Counted from the first letter of the stretch, positions 1 to 10,775 are shown. The stretch is 64,000 nt of DNA from Thelephora terrestris (GCA_015956445.1 WIUZ02000003.1:248001-312000), one strand, 5' to 3'. The notes: generated from the sequence alone by a model not told the origin. Numbers and translations are program-made.

Positions 1-2809
1 CTGATCGCCAGTTTCGCAAAGACGAGACATTCCCTTTTATCACCTTTGGCATCTCTCAACGGCGACAGGCTCTTACTTCTTCCCGGATTCAAATGAAACG
101 TCACACCTTTGAACGGGAGGCTCACATGGTTGCCGCTATTACTGCAGAGAAGCTAGAGAAGGCAAAGGCAGAGGAGGAGAGGGGTGTCCCGATATCAGAC
201 GAGACGGTACGAACACTCAAGCGACACGTCTACACAACAGCGGCCTGGGTATCTGGCACGGATCAGTCGCGATACCGGCTACGAAGCCAAATCTGGTCAA
301 CTTCGACAGTCTTAGGTCCACCCTCCCTCTGGATCACAATCAATCCTTCCGATCTCCATGATCCAATCGCTCAGGTCTTTGCTGGAGAGGAGATTGATAT
401 GGACAAATTCATGGCTACCCTAGGGCCTGACAAAGCAAAGAGAGCAAAAAACATCGCCGACAATCCATACACAGCAGCCAAGTTTTTCCATTTCATGATT
501 TCAACCATCTTGGAGACGCTGTTTCAGGTCAAAGTCACCCCTGCACAAGTGAAAAGTGGGATGGGGGTTTTCGGGCGGGTTGCAGCATATTTTGGCACCG
601 TCGAATCACAAGGCCGGGGGACACTCCATCTACACCTCCTAGTCTGGCTGAAGCACGTGCCATCTCCAGAGGAGATTGCGGCCCTCCTTAAAACCGACGC
701 CTTTCACAATCGTGTCCTCGCTTACATCCGCGCAAATTTGCGGGCCTATCTTCCGGGCCTAGAGTCCGCCGAGTCTATTGCGGCACTCCCCCATAATAAT
801 AAAGTCTCCTATACCCGACCCCCAAACCCTGATTCTGACGGTTACGATGGTGAGCTACAGCGCTCAGAGCTGGCGTTGGCTCGGATGGAACAGGTCCACG
901 CATGCAAGCCCCGACGCTGTCTTGTTTACGATCGACACAACCAACTGGTTTGCAAGCGCCGAGCCCCCTTTCAGATCTCAGAGGATGCCTTTGTCACTGA
1001 CACCGGCTTGTGTGGGCCAAAGCGATTGTATGGCTACGTAAATTCATGGGTACCCTCTATTCTCATCAACGTGCGGTGCAACAACGACGGCAAATTTTTG
1101 ACAAGTGGCGCGGATACCAAAAATATCACCTTCTATGTCACTTCCTACACTGCCAAGAAGCAAGGCAAAAATTACAATGTCTCTGCCGTTATGGCCAAGG
1201 GTTACGCATACCACCTCGATCACCCCAAACCCGAGTATGTTGACAGCGTTCGTGATCAACAGCGCCTCCTCTTATTCCGTCTCGTTCACTCTATCAATCG
1301 AGAGCAAGAACTTGCTGCACCAATGGTCATCTCGTATCTGATGGGGTGGGGTGATGTTTATCGGTCCCACACCTACTTGCCGATATACTGGAGTTCCTTT
1401 ACAAGTGCCTTGTATACAGCATTTCCTGAGCTTTTGAGGCGTGCGCAGTAAGTACTTTCACTGCATTGTCATGTGACTCGTTGACTCAATTTCCCTATCA
1501 GATCTTCCATTGCTTCTCCTCCAAACACGGTCACAAGCATTTCAAATCCCCCCGAAGGCGAAAATGAGGGTCTGAAGGTATGCTGACTCAATTACCTCAC
1601 AAACTCTACTTTGACCAGGCTAACGACGCTCAGGCTGATGATGTGATCACATTGGACATTTCCAGTTCGGGACAACTGATAATTAAGTCCCAAGTTGTTG
1701 ACTATCAACACCGTGGGGTTGAATTGGAGGGCTACAGCGTGCTCGATTTTTTTGTGGAAACATATGAAACAGACATAACAAAGGCCGATCACGAAGCAGA
1801 CCTGGTTGAAGAAGATGCCCACCATGGACCTGGACGACCATGCAACACTCACGTACGGTACCTGACAAGCCACCCTAAGTCAGGGAGTGTCCACCGAGTA
1901 ATTTGCTCTCCAGGTCACCACAAGCTCCCCAATTTTCTTGGCAGGTGGTTTCCACGGAAGGATGACGAGGAAATTTATGATTTCTATTGTGTGTCCATGC
2001 TTGCCCTGCTGAAACTGTGGCGAAACCTCGCAACCGACCTCAAGCTTCCTACCGAGAGTTGGGCGGTCGCCTTCAAGACATTTCACGATTCGTCTACCCC
2101 GAGAGCAAGACGTGCATTGTCGGAAATCCAATATTTTCACGAATGCGAGTCAGCAGCACAGAAAGACACTGCAAGTTTTCTTCCCTACCAAGCCACTGCG
2201 GACTCCCAGATCACCGACGACGAGTCAGGTACGGATCACACCGCTCAACTTCAAGAATTCTCAGAGGAGGGTTTGGCGCTCTTGAAGGAGGCAAATGTTT
2301 CGTTACGTGAAGAACTCCACGGACATATGGCAATCGAGCTTGCGAGGCACCTTGGTATCTTTGGCAACGAGCGTGGCGATTGGACCATCACTCAGCACCA
2401 TTTCCCGTCGAACGCAAATGAAGACGATTTAGCACGTATCTCCATGTGGCACAATCTCCTCCAATCTGCTGTTGACAATTGAGCCAACTCATCAACTGCA
2501 GTCCTCTCGGCAAGCACGAACACCGATACCACCGCCTCGATTGAACATTCAACCCTCCCTGGTGACACATCGCTCAACACTACCGCCACCGTACTCCTTC
2601 AGTCCACTACATCTGAACAGGCCCTACCCGCTGTTGATCCAGACTGTCTCAAACCCGACCAACTTCGCGCTTACCGCATTGTAACCTGGCACCTTAACGA
2701 GACCTTGTGTGGCAGTAATGTTCCTCCTTTACGTATGGTTCTCTATGGCGAAGGAGGAACAGGGAAGTCACGAGTTATTCAAACAATAACTGAGGCCTTT
2801 GCTGCCCGG
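1..2809 (+). pseudogene. Helitron RepHel gene, Rep domain to helicase Walker A
   Basis: The reading frame is already open at base 1 (FPFITFG-type N-terminal Helitron motif) and continues through the ATG at 93. The Rep HUH motif is GTLHLHLLVWL at about 621-653, and the Tyr region FYVTSYTAKKQ lies near 1132-1164. Introns with good sites and matching phases lie at 1448-1501 and 1578-1618. The third exon runs from 1619; an in-frame TGA at 2480-2482 interrupts it, after which the same frame continues to the helicase Walker A motif YGEGGTGKS at about 2747-2773. The frame stops at the LTR insertion at 2810. Exon structure rests on splice sites and phase; the family call rests on the motifs. Confidence 0.8.
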
Positions 2810-2872
2810 TGTTGGACATGAGAACAACCATGTCATTATTTATGATAATTCACCACAACAAAGATTAGATTA

Positions 2873-2914
2873 GATAAGATAGCAGCCTTATCAGATAAGA
2901 TTAGATAAGATAAG
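2873..2914. promoter_or_regulatory. Cluster of five GATAAG sites in LTR U3
   Basis: GATAAG (or its complement CTTATC) occurs at 2873-2878, 2887-2892, 2894-2899, 2904-2909 and 2909-2914. GATAAG is the classic site of fungal GATA factors of the nitrogen and iron regulator types. Five sites in 42 bases is far above chance. That a GATA factor binds here is inference. Confidence 0.5.
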
Positions 2915-2929
2915 GACAAGAAACTCATG

Positions 2930-3032
2930 GAAAGTTACAGAATGTTACAGAATGTTACAGAAAGTTCAGGAACATCCTAGAATGCGCCGGAACATCCTGG
3001 AACTTGCCGGAATGTTCTAGAAGGTGACGGAA
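2930..3032. promoter_or_regulatory. Eleven GAA units at exact 10-bp spacing (heat-shock-element-like array)
   Basis: GAA starts at every tenth base from 2930 to 3030, eleven times, often followed by TTC or a near match two bases later. The stretch 3010-3022 is a perfect GAAnnTTCnnGAA, the consensus of a three-unit heat-shock element. The intervening bases vary while GAA does not, which suggests a kept binding site rather than a plain young tandem repeat. Confidence 0.6.
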
Positions 3033-3096
3033 CGTCACCCCATGTGACACCGGTCACGCTTTTGTGACATTTTGTCACACTTGTGACGTCTGTCAC
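3024..3096. promoter_or_regulatory. Four GTGAC..GTCAC dyads at about 20-bp spacing
   Basis: Dyads GTGAC-N4/5-GTCAC lie at 3024-3038, 3044-3057, 3064-3078 and 3083-3096. Their starts are 20, 20 and 19 bases apart, about two helical turns. The last contains GACGTC. The spacers differ in sequence. The factor is unknown. Confidence 0.5.
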
Positions 3097-3132
3097 TCCA
3101 TTGATTACCATAGAATACAGTAGAAGGCCATA

Positions 3133-3171
3133 GAACGTTCTAGAATAATCTCACATGAAAAAGTATATAAA
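3133..3171 (+). promoter_or_regulatory. Second perfect heat-shock element and TATA box
   Basis: GAAcgTTCtaGAA at 3133-3145 is a second perfect three-unit heat-shock element. It lies 18 bases before the TATA box GTATATAAAG (3163-3172). This is the expected geometry for a core LTR promoter reading to the right. Confidence 0.6.
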
Positions 3172-4218
3172 GAACTCACCCCCAGTTCTAAGGAAAGGCA
3201 ACTCACCCATAACCTTTTACCCCTCTCTCTCTCTACCCAACAGCTGTTGGCCACTGGCCAGTAGTTGTCCCCTCTATCCCCTCTTCTCTCTATAACTCAC
3301 CCTCTTTTACTCTACCCCTTTTCACCAAGACCCTTACCTTGCCTCACCTCCTTAGGCCTGAGTGGTTGAGTGATTTTCAGTAATCACATACCATTTTGAG
3401 CCCCACCTCTGTGTGAATAAGTTCTAAGTTTGGACTTCTGAATAAGCTTAGTACACTTGACTCTGTGACGTAGCAATATCCTTATCTCTGTTAGTGCTGA
3501 AGGCAGACCCTTCAGGCAGAGAGTATTCTACCTCAGACTAGTGACTGACTAGGTGACAGACAGATTTAGTAATAGTACCACATTGGTATCCGACGTATCA
3601 GTATCTCAGACATATCAAGAAGTTTATCTTATCAAGACAGGTTCTCAAGTTTCAGCAGTATCAAGTTATCAGACGTATCTCAGCAGCATTTGGACGTACC
3701 TCAGCAGTATATTGACAGATCATCAAAACTACTCAGAAGTATTAGCACAGCCACCCCCTTAACACAGCCACAGCACAGCCACTTACACAGCCACAGTGCA
3801 CAGCATTCTACACAGCCTTCTTCACAGCCTCATATACAGCCTCGATCGTATCAGTTTCACACATCATTATCTCCATTCCCGATCATCAGCGTAGATCAGG
3901 AACCCCATTCTTATCAAGATCAGCAACCCCCTTTACATTCTTACTAGGTGTTTGGACCAGGGAATATACGTGCAGTAGTGATAAAGGTTACTGAACCCCT
4001 CTGAACACATCTGAAGGACCTACAACCTCCTTCAGCGAACTCATCAGGACAAGGAGCCGGAAAGTACGAAACCCCGCCCACCCTGTGGAGTTGATAGTCG
4101 GGATAACTGACTTCTCAACCAGCCTACTTAGTTGTTAACGCTTAGCTTCTAAGTAAACCAAGAAGGACTAGTAAGAGTTCTTATAGACCTCTTCACTACA
4201 ACCTCAGCCAAATCGACA

Positions 4219-4585
4219 CCGGGGGGTGAGCCATATGCTCATGAAGGCGGCATATACCGGGGTAGCTGCATCACTGGTGGATGGGAAGACAACCCACGTT
4301 ATCAGCTCTGTGTCTTTGGGCTTGAAGGAAGACGTCAGCGACGCCGCAAAGAAGAAGCTACAGGATTTTTGGAGGAATATTCGTTACTTGATCATCAACG
4401 AATACTCAATGCTCTCAAAATCCTTTTTGGCAGCGCTCTCTCGCAACATTTCCATCGGGATGGAGGGCTCCGAAGGATTTCAACAGGGGATGTCCTTCGG
4501 TGGACTCAACGTGGTTCTCTGTGGAGATCTACACCAATTCCCGCCCGTCGCTTGTCGCAAACGAGAGCCATTGTACTATCCGATC
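4219..4585 (+). pseudogene. Helitron helicase, middle segment between two insertions
   Basis: This short segment lies between the solo LTR and the copia element. It encodes the part of a PIF1-like helicase that follows Walker A: AYTGVAA, a DEYSM-like Walker B in the variant form NEYSML, and the motif GGLNVVLCGDLHQFPPV near its end. These are standard landmarks of Helitron helicases. The frame is consistent with the Walker A segment that ends at 2809 and with the C-terminal segment that starts at 9684, which supports both inserts being late arrivals in one gene. Confidence 0.8.
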
Positions 4586-4866
4586 TAACGGCGTGCGCAG
4601 AGAATGGGAACAGAACTGATGATTGTATTCGGGGTAGATAGCTAGCTATATATACAGTTTCGTGGGTGGCCATGTAGGTACTCGTAAACTAAAGAGAACA
4701 AAGAGAACAAAGAGAGTGTACGGAACATGAGGGAACTACTAGTAACTTCGCCGTGCAAGATAAAGACCATGAATCAGGTGAAAGCGCCACCAGCCATGTC
4801 AAAGGGTCTGGTCAATCGTCACGGCTCACGGCCGGGCTTACAGCACGGGATCCGTGTTTTCCAACA
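4586..4866 (-). repeat. Copia LTR, 3' copy (element on minus strand)
   Basis: 281 bp, with ends TGTTGG and CCGTTA on the element strand. It is almost identical to 9398-9678. The polypurine tract is directly adjacent at 4867-4875 (GAGGGGGAG on the minus strand), as expected beside a 3' LTR. Confidence 0.95.
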
Positions 4867-4873
4867 CTCCCCC

Positions 4874-7800
4874 TCAAACCTTTCGAAGGCCCAGGGCCGA
4901 CGCAAAGTGTTTGGCCTTGGCGCTTGGCAGAGCTTTCGTGAGTGTGTCGGCGACCATATCTTCGGTAGGGCAGTAGTCGATGACAATCTTCCCAGCTTCT
5001 ATGACGTAACGGATAAAATGAAAGCGGATGTCAATGTGCTTCGTGCGTGCGTGGAATTGCTCGTTGCGAGCGAGTGCGATGGCAGACTGGGAGTCGGAAT
5101 GGAGAGGCATTGGGCCTTGGGGTTGATAGACTTCGGAGATAAATTCCCTGAGCCAGATGGCTTCCTTGGCGGCATGGGTGGCGGCAACGTACTCGGCTTC
5201 GGCGGTCGATAGGGTGACAAGCGATTGACGTTTCGAGCTCCAGGACACGGCGCCTCCATCAATAAGAAATGCGAATCCGGAAATGGCATGGCGGTCCTCG
5301 TTGGACATTCCGTCGGCGTCGGTGTAGCCAGAGATGGATGGGCCTTGTTCTCCGTAGACGAGCCAGTGGTCGCGAGTGCCTTTGAGATAACAGAAGATTC
5401 GCTTGACAGCTTCCCAATGGGGAAACCCGGGGTTATCTGAGAAGCGTGCAACCTGTCCAACGGCAAAGGAGATGTCGGGGCGGGTTCCGACGGCGGCGTA
5501 CATCAGAGATCCGACAGCTTCTCGATAGGGTCGTCCGGCCATCTTTCCGATGTCAGTAGTGGTCGTAGGGCAGTCGTCTCGGGATAGGGTAGAGTTGGCG
5601 ACAATGGGGATGGATAAGGGTTTGGCGTCTTCGAAACCGTAGCGAGTGATGATGGAATCAATGTACGAGCGTTGGGAGAGCGAGATAGTTCGGAGTTCGC
5701 GATTCCTCTTGATTTCAATTCCGAGCATCCAATGGATCTCCCCCATATCGTGGATTTCGAGGTACTTCCGAAGTCCGTCTTTTGTCGCTTTGATGAGAGT
5801 GGGGTTTGGAGCAGTGATGGTGAAATCGTCGACGTGTGCCAGTAGGATGGTGGTGAGGGTTCCTTTCTCTCGGCGAAAGAACACGGCGTGGTCATGTTCG
5901 GATCGGGTGAGGCCGATATCTCCGAGGATCTTCCGGAGAACTTGATACCATCGGTGTCCGCTCTGTTTGAGTCCGTAGAGTGCTTTCAGGAGTCGGAGGA
6001 CGTGTCCGTCTTTGCAGATCTTGATCTCGCCGGGAGGTGGTTTCATGTAGATTACTTCGTCGTCGTTTAATTCGCCGTAGAGGTAGGCTGACTTGACGTC
6101 GACTTGATGGATCTCCCAATCTGATCTAGCCGCGAGCGCTAGGACCGTCCGGATTGAGACCATACGCGCGATTGGGGCAAAGGTGTCATCGAAATCAACT
6201 CCGTGGACTTGTGTAAAACCTTGCGCGACTAGTCTTGCGCGGTGCGAGGTGACATTTCCGTTGGCGTCCTTCTTTAGACGGAAGACCCACTTGGATCCGA
6301 CGATATTGGCTCCTTCCGGTTTCGGGACAATTTTCCAGGTACTCCTCCTAATCAACTTCTCGAGCTCCTCTTTCATCGCTTCCTCCCATTGCGATCTATC
6401 CGGTCTCTCGTAGACCTCCTTGATGGACTGAGGTTCCATTCCTTCGTGGTATGAGATCGCGGCAGCCATCGCGAGTTCCTCTTGTCCAGACTCCCCCTGA
6501 GGTTCTTGATCCTTAGAAGGGGTGCTTGTCTTGTCTCGGGATCGAAGTCGGGACTCGAGAACATTTGACTGGTCGTGGTAAGCTTGATACCAGGGTCGTC
6601 TAGCGGGTGCCTTCACGGATGGAGGATTTTCGGCAGGTTCGGGATTAGGGACCAGCTCCTCGAGGGACTCAGATTGCTCGGGAGGTGCGTCATCTGGTGT
6701 CTGGGGCTGATGTTCATTGACGGTTGGCGTGTTGATAGCTTCCTGATCGCTCTGATCGACAGCTTGGACATCTTCTTGATGGACTTCGACAGTTTTGACG
6801 GGTGGCTTAGAAGGATCTTGAGGTTCGTCGAAGTCGAATAGGATGTCCTCTATCTCCCCCTCGAGCAGCGGCGGGTCAGGAGCGGGTGTGAAATTAACGT
6901 CGTATTCCACCGAGATAGAGCGTCTAGCAGGCCAATAGATCCGGTGCCCTTTGCTTGAGTCGTCGAAACCGATCCAACGACCTTCCTCGGCGCGTTCGCG
7001 GATCTTGGACGTCTTTTTCGTCACCCAGCAGAGACTCCCCCATTCCCTCGTTCCCTTCACAGTGGGTTTCGTTCCGTAGAGAGCCTCGTAGGGCGTCATT
7101 CCATCCAGAGCCTTGGCGGGGGACCGGTTCCGGACCCACACAGTGTGTTTGAGCGCCTCTCCCCAAAGCGAGGCCGGGAGTCCACTCGCGGATAGGAGTG
7201 CTCGAACACCGTCAAGAAGAGTATAGTGGGCGCGCTCGGGAACTCCGTTCTGGCCGTGAATATCGTGGACGGAAAATCGGTGGATGGTGCCCTTTGACTT
7301 CGTATGTTGGGAGAACTCGGCAGACGTGTACTCCCCTCCCTTGTCAGACTGAAAAGTTTTGATATCGACACCAAACTGGGTCTTCAGCCACGCCTCGTAA
7401 TTTTTATAATTGGCGAAGACTTCTGACTTCTTCCGCATCAGGTCGATCGATATCCAGCGCTTCGCGTCGTCAACGAAGATGACATAGTATTCAGCGTGTC
7501 CGACCGTACGAGTCGTTGCGGGTCCCCAGACGTCGCTATAGACAAGTTCCCCCAGCTTCGTAGATCGCTTCCCGATCCGGGAGTTCGGCAGGGGTTTCTT
7601 CTTCGCCTTGGCGAGTAAGCAGGGTCTGCAGGGGGTTGCCGGTTCGTCCTTCAGTTTAATCCCGTCGATGATCCCTTCATTAACCATCCTTTTTAGGGTC
7701 GAGTGAGCAACGTGTCCATGACGTCTATGGAGCTCGTCTAGGGTGAGGGTTTCGGCGCTTAGAGCGTAAAGGGGGTCTTGTTCGACTCGATAAAGACCTT

Positions 7801-9316
7801 GGGATCTCGGGATTTGAGCAACAACCTGGCTCTTCGGGTTGCGGATGACACACTTTCCGTCCTGGAAAGCTACGGAGTACCCGGCCTGGTCAATCTGGCT
7901 GATTGAGATAAGGGTGCAGCCCATGTTCGGAGCGTAGAGGACTTTGCGGAGCCGGATTTTGGTGTACGTTGGGCCGTTCGGTGCGTAGATGATCATCTCC
8001 CCTTCTCCAATCGCTGAGAACGATTCTTGATTGGCGGCACCGATAGACTTCGGGGGGATGTCGTGATAATTAATTAGCCGGTGTCGGTCGGGTGTCATGT
8101 GGCGCGTGCATCCGGAGTCGTAGATTTCCACTGAGGGTGAGTTCCTCGTTCGTTGCTCGTTCGTGGGCATCGCAAGTGCCTGGTCTGGGGTGGTTTCGTC
8201 CATCTCAAGGGTAGGAATCACTTCCGGGTAGGTGGAAACTTCGGGTTCTATCCCAGCGTCGTCGTCAGCGATCGTGCTGTTTCTCTCGACCATAGCCATC
8301 CAGGCTTCCTCGTCTTCCGCTACCGCAGCGGTTTCCCGATTGCTTCCTTCACCATTTCCTCTCCTCTCATCTCGTCTCTCCCCTCTAGGCTTCCTGGCAC
8401 TTGGGCAGGCAGCGGCCTTGTGTCCTTTTCCCCCACAGTTGAAGCAGGTGAACCTCACCTCTCGATCCTCGCCTCCTCGGTCTCCGCCACTACCTCCTCC
8501 TCCTCGGAAATTTCCTCTTCCCCTAGGACCTCCTCGTCCCCGTCCACGCCCTCTTCCACGTCCTCTCGTGTCGGCGTGCAAAGCGATCTCGTTCGTCTTT
8601 CTTCCGCGGGACGTTGTGGCCGTCAGTCTCGCCTCGTGTTCTTTCCTGATTGCGTTCTTGATTGCTGCTGGGGTGACTGGGGTGTTTGTCTGGTCATAGA
8701 TCATTAGCAACGATGACATAAGGTTCGAGTAGGATTGGGGTAACGAGCGTATGATGGCGTCGACATAGTCTTCGTCCGAGATTTTCGCGTTCCGGCTAGC
8801 GAGCTGCTGGTAGATAGACTCCATTTCTTGAAGGTGGGCAATGACATTGCTCTTCTCGTCGCAATACATCTGGTTTAGCCGTCCCTTCAGGTTTGACTTT
8901 TGGTGGAGGGTAATCTTCTCGGTGTGGCTTTCGATGGCTTGCCACATCTCGTGGAACGTGTCGAATTCTGAAAATTCCATAAATATCGAATTGGGGAGAA
9001 CCTTTCCTAGTGCTCCCTTGGCCTTAGCGTCTTCCTTCTTCCACGCCCTTGCCTCTTCCCTCCACTTGGCCTCGCCATCAATCCATACGTCCATGCGCTT
9101 CTTGTGATCGGCGTCTGTCTCGTCATCCTTCTTGATCGGCTTCGCTTCGATGGCTTCATAGCTTTTGGCGGGGATCTTCTCTTTGATGAAGTGGTCGTCA
9201 AGTCCGGTACCTTCCATATGGATCTTGAATTTCTTTCGAAAAATGGGCCAGTTACCTCCGTCGACTTCGAGCATAGGGACGGTGGCGAGCGATTGGAGTG
9301 AGGTAAAAGAATCCAT
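4874..9316 (-). CDS. Copia Gag-Pol polyprotein (1480 aa)
   Basis: One uninterrupted frame. In order it shows a Gag region, a zinc knuckle CFNCGGKGHKAAAC near residue 290, an aspartic protease signature YDSGC near 400, the integrase zinc domain (HRRHGH ... CRPC, about 535-570) with its catalytic core (SDVWGP, QSDKGGE), the GKRS-type integrase C-terminal part, reverse transcriptase (SAYLYGEL, and the catalytic box AHVDDF near 1190) and RNase H (YTDADG, TKHIDIRFHF). The order protease-integrase-RT is diagnostic for Ty1/copia. An arginine-glycine-rich stretch precedes the zinc knuckle. The stop codon overlaps the polypurine tract beside the 3' LTR. It looks whole. Confidence 0.95.
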   Translation of the reverse strand: MDSFTSLQSLATVPMLEVDGGNWPIFRKKFKIHMEGTGLDDHFIKEKIPAKSYEAIEAKPIKKDDETDADHKKRMDVWIDGEAKWREEARAWKKEDAKAKGALGKVLPNSIFMEFSEFDTFHEMWQAIESHTEKITLHQKSNLKGRLNQMYCDEKSNVIAHLQEMESIYQQLASRNAKISDEDYVDAIIRSLPQSYSNLMSSLLMIYDQTNTPVTPAAIKNAIRKEHEARLTATTSRGRKTNEIALHADTRGRGRGRGRGRGGPRGRGNFRGGGGSGGDRGGEDREVRFTCFNCGGKGHKAAACPSARKPRGERRDERRGNGEGSNRETAAVAEDEEAWMAMVERNSTIADDDAGIEPEVSTYPEVIPTLEMDETTPDQALAMPTNEQRTRNSPSVEIYDSGCTRHMTPDRHRLINYHDIPPKSIGAANQESFSAIGEGEMIIYAPNGPTYTKIRLRKVLYAPNMGCTLISISQIDQAGYSVAFQDGKCVIRNPKSQVVAQIPRSQGLYRVEQDPLYALSAETLTLDELHRRHGHVAHSTLKRMVNEGIIDGIKLKDEPATPCRPCLLAKAKKKPLPNSRIGKRSTKLGELVYSDVWGPATTRTVGHAEYYVIFVDDAKRWISIDLMRKKSEVFANYKNYEAWLKTQFGVDIKTFQSDKGGEYTSAEFSQHTKSKGTIHRFSVHDIHGQNGVPERAHYTLLDGVRALLSASGLPASLWGEALKHTVWVRNRSPAKALDGMTPYEALYGTKPTVKGTREWGSLCWVTKKTSKIRERAEEGRWIGFDDSSKGHRIYWPARRSISVEYDVNFTPAPDPPLLEGEIEDILFDFDEPQDPSKPPVKTVEVHQEDVQAVDQSDQEAINTPTVNEHQPQTPDDAPPEQSESLEELVPNPEPAENPPSVKAPARRPWYQAYHDQSNVLESRLRSRDKTSTPSKDQEPQGESGQEELAMAAAISYHEGMEPQSIKEVYERPDRSQWEEAMKEELEKLIRRSTWKIVPKPEGANIVGSKWVFRLKKDANGNVTSHRARLVAQGFTQVHGVDFDDTFAPIARMVSIRTVLALAARSDWEIHQVDVKSAYLYGELNDDEVIYMKPPPGEIKICKDGHVLRLLKALYGLKQSGHRWYQVLRKILGDIGLTRSEHDHAVFFRREKGTLTTILLAHVDDFTITAPNPTLIKATKDGLRKYLEIHDMGEIHWMLGIEIKRNRELRTISLSQRSYIDSIITRYGFEDAKPLSIPIVANSTLSRDDCPTTTTDIGKMAGRPYREAVGSLMYAAVGTRPDISFAVGQVARFSDNPGFPHWEAVKRIFCYLKGTRDHWLVYGEQGPSISGYTDADGMSNEDRHAISGFAFLIDGGAVSWSSKRQSLVTLSTAEAEYVAATHAAKEAIWLREFISEVYQPQGPMPLHSDSQSAIALARNEQFHARTKHIDIRFHFIRYVIEAGKIVIDYCPTEDMVADTLTKALPSAKAKHFASALGLRKV

Positions 9317-9385
9317 AGTAAGCGCGAGTTTAGAGTAAAGCAGTGGGGTTTCGTAGAGGGGTAATTGGTAGGAGTTTATATGGCC

Positions 9386-9397
9386 GGGCTCATAACC
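9386..9397 (-). other. Primer-binding site matching the anticodon arm of initiator tRNA-Met
   Basis: The plus strand reads GGGCTCATAACC directly inside the 5' LTR. This is the anticodon stem-loop of initiator methionine tRNA (CAT anticodon) as I recall it, so the minus-strand PBS would pair with an internal tRNA cut site. Half-tRNA priming of this kind is known in several copia elements. Confidence 0.75.
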
Positions 9398-9678
9398 TAA
9401 CGGTGTGCGCAGAGAATGGGAACAGAACTGATGATTGTATTCGGGGTAGATAGCTAGCTATATATACAGTTTCGTGGGTGGCCATGTAGGTACTCGTAAA
9501 CTAAAGAGAACAAAGAGAACAAAGAGAGTGTACGGAACATGAGGGAACTACTAGTAACTTCGCCGTGCAAGATAAAGACCATGAATCAGGTGAAAGCGCC
9601 ACCAGCCATGTCAAAGGGTCTGGTCAATCGTCACGGCTCACGGCCGGGCTTACAGCACGGGATCCGTGTTTTCCAACA
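9398..9678 (-). repeat. Copia LTR, 5' copy (element on minus strand)
   Basis: 281 bp, differing from the other LTR at one position that I can see. The TATATATA-like stretch near 9459-9467 may serve as the promoter core. The primer-binding site abuts its inner edge. Confidence 0.95.
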
Positions 9679-10775
9679 CGATCGGCATGGATGACCTAAT
9701 CCCATTACAAGCCGGTCGGAAAATATACGAAGAGTTCACTACGGTCGTCATCCTCGGAGAACAGGTGCGGGTTACGGACCACGTCTGGAGGGATTTCCTT
9801 GACCACCTCCACCATGGAAGGGTGGAGACACGGCACCTGAAGATGCTTCGCACGCTCCTTCTCAAGCGCCAGACAGCGGACTCTCCACCCACTCACTATT
9901 CGAACACAATGTCCCCCCCTTACCCACACCCCGACCCGATCGAGACAGTCGACACACACATCAACTTTTCCGCACAACCGTGGGCCGATGCTTCCTTAAT
10001 TACCCCTCGCCATGCCGTCCGTACCCGCTGGAACCAGGCCGCCACTCAGAAGTGGTGCACTGACTCGGAGACCCGGCTATTTATTTGCCCGTCGCTCAAT
10101 ACGATCAAGGGGTCACCGCTAACCCTCGAGGAACGTTACGCCCTCGCAACTCTTCCCAAGAATGGCGGAAAGCGCGATAAAGGCCTTCCAGAGTTCATAC
10201 ACCTAGCGATCGGGATGAAGGTGATGGTGACCAACAATCTGCAGACGGACTTGGATATCACAAACGGTGTTCGTGGTGTCATCACGGATATAATCCTCAG
10301 CCCGGATGAACCCCCCCTGGAAGGAGGCCCCATAGTCACGTTGAAGAACCTGCCAGAATGTGTCCTGGTAAAACTGACACGCACACGCGCAGCTGCCCTT
10401 CCAAACCTGGAAGAGGGTGTAATCCCGATCCAACGAATTTCGACGAAAACTCAGATTCGGGTCCGCGGGAAGACACGGACAGTGACACGAACTCAGTTCC
10501 CCATCACTGGCGCTTACTCCTTCACCGATTACCGCGCACAGGGGCAAATGATTCCTTACGTGGTGGTTGATATTGCATCTCCCCCCACTTCCGGACTTTC
10601 CCTTTTCAACCTCTACGTCGCTCTCTCACGTAGTTCTGGTCGGAACACTATACGGTTGCTCAGAGATTTTGATGATGATATGTTTTTGCAGGGTCACGTG
10701 CCGGAGTTGCTTGAAGAGGATGAGCGGCTTGGAGAGTTGGACGTTGTCACGAGATTGTGGTGGGCCAAAATGTAG
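9679..10775 (+). pseudogene. Helitron helicase, C-terminal segment
   Basis: After the copia target duplication the helicase frame resumes and runs to a stop at 10773-10775. It holds the late helicase motifs: the GMKVMVTNN region, YSFTDYRAQGQ (motif V) and LYVALSRS (motif VI). The C-terminal DFDDDMFLQ stretch is also usual in fungal Helitron helicases. This segment is open in itself, but it is separated from its N-terminal parts by 5 kb of copia and 1.4 kb of LTR. Confidence 0.82.

Larger units (their letters stand above)
2810..4218 (+). mobile_element. Solo LTR (about 1.41 kb) with dense U3 regulatory arrays
   Basis: The unit begins TGTTGGACATG and ends AAATCGACA. It is flanked by a 4-bp duplication CCGG (2806-2809 and 4219-4222) and sits between helicase Walker A and the following motif of the Helitron. 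It has no coding region. A TATA box (GTATATAAAG, from 3163) faces right, which makes 2810-3160 the U3 part and the rest R-U5. U3 is packed with ordered motif arrays, listed separately. The superfamily is unknown because no internal part is present. It behaves as a solo LTR, so it is a fossil. Confidence 0.72.
4586..9678 (-). mobile_element. Ty1/copia retrotransposon, looks whole and very young
   Basis: The 5093-bp element is on the minus strand. It is bounded by two 281-bp LTRs (TGTTGG...CCGTTA on the minus strand) and by a perfect 5-bp target duplication CGATC (4581-4585 and 9679-9683). I see a single difference between the LTRs, so the insertion is recent. A primer-binding site and a polypurine tract sit next to the LTRs where expected, and one long gag-pol frame fills the interior. 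It splits the Helitron helicase gene. It looks whole. Confidence 0.95.

Noticed and set aside
4727-9301. Many plus-strand frames opposite the copia gene
   Set aside because: Antisense shadows of the 1480-codon gag-pol frame.
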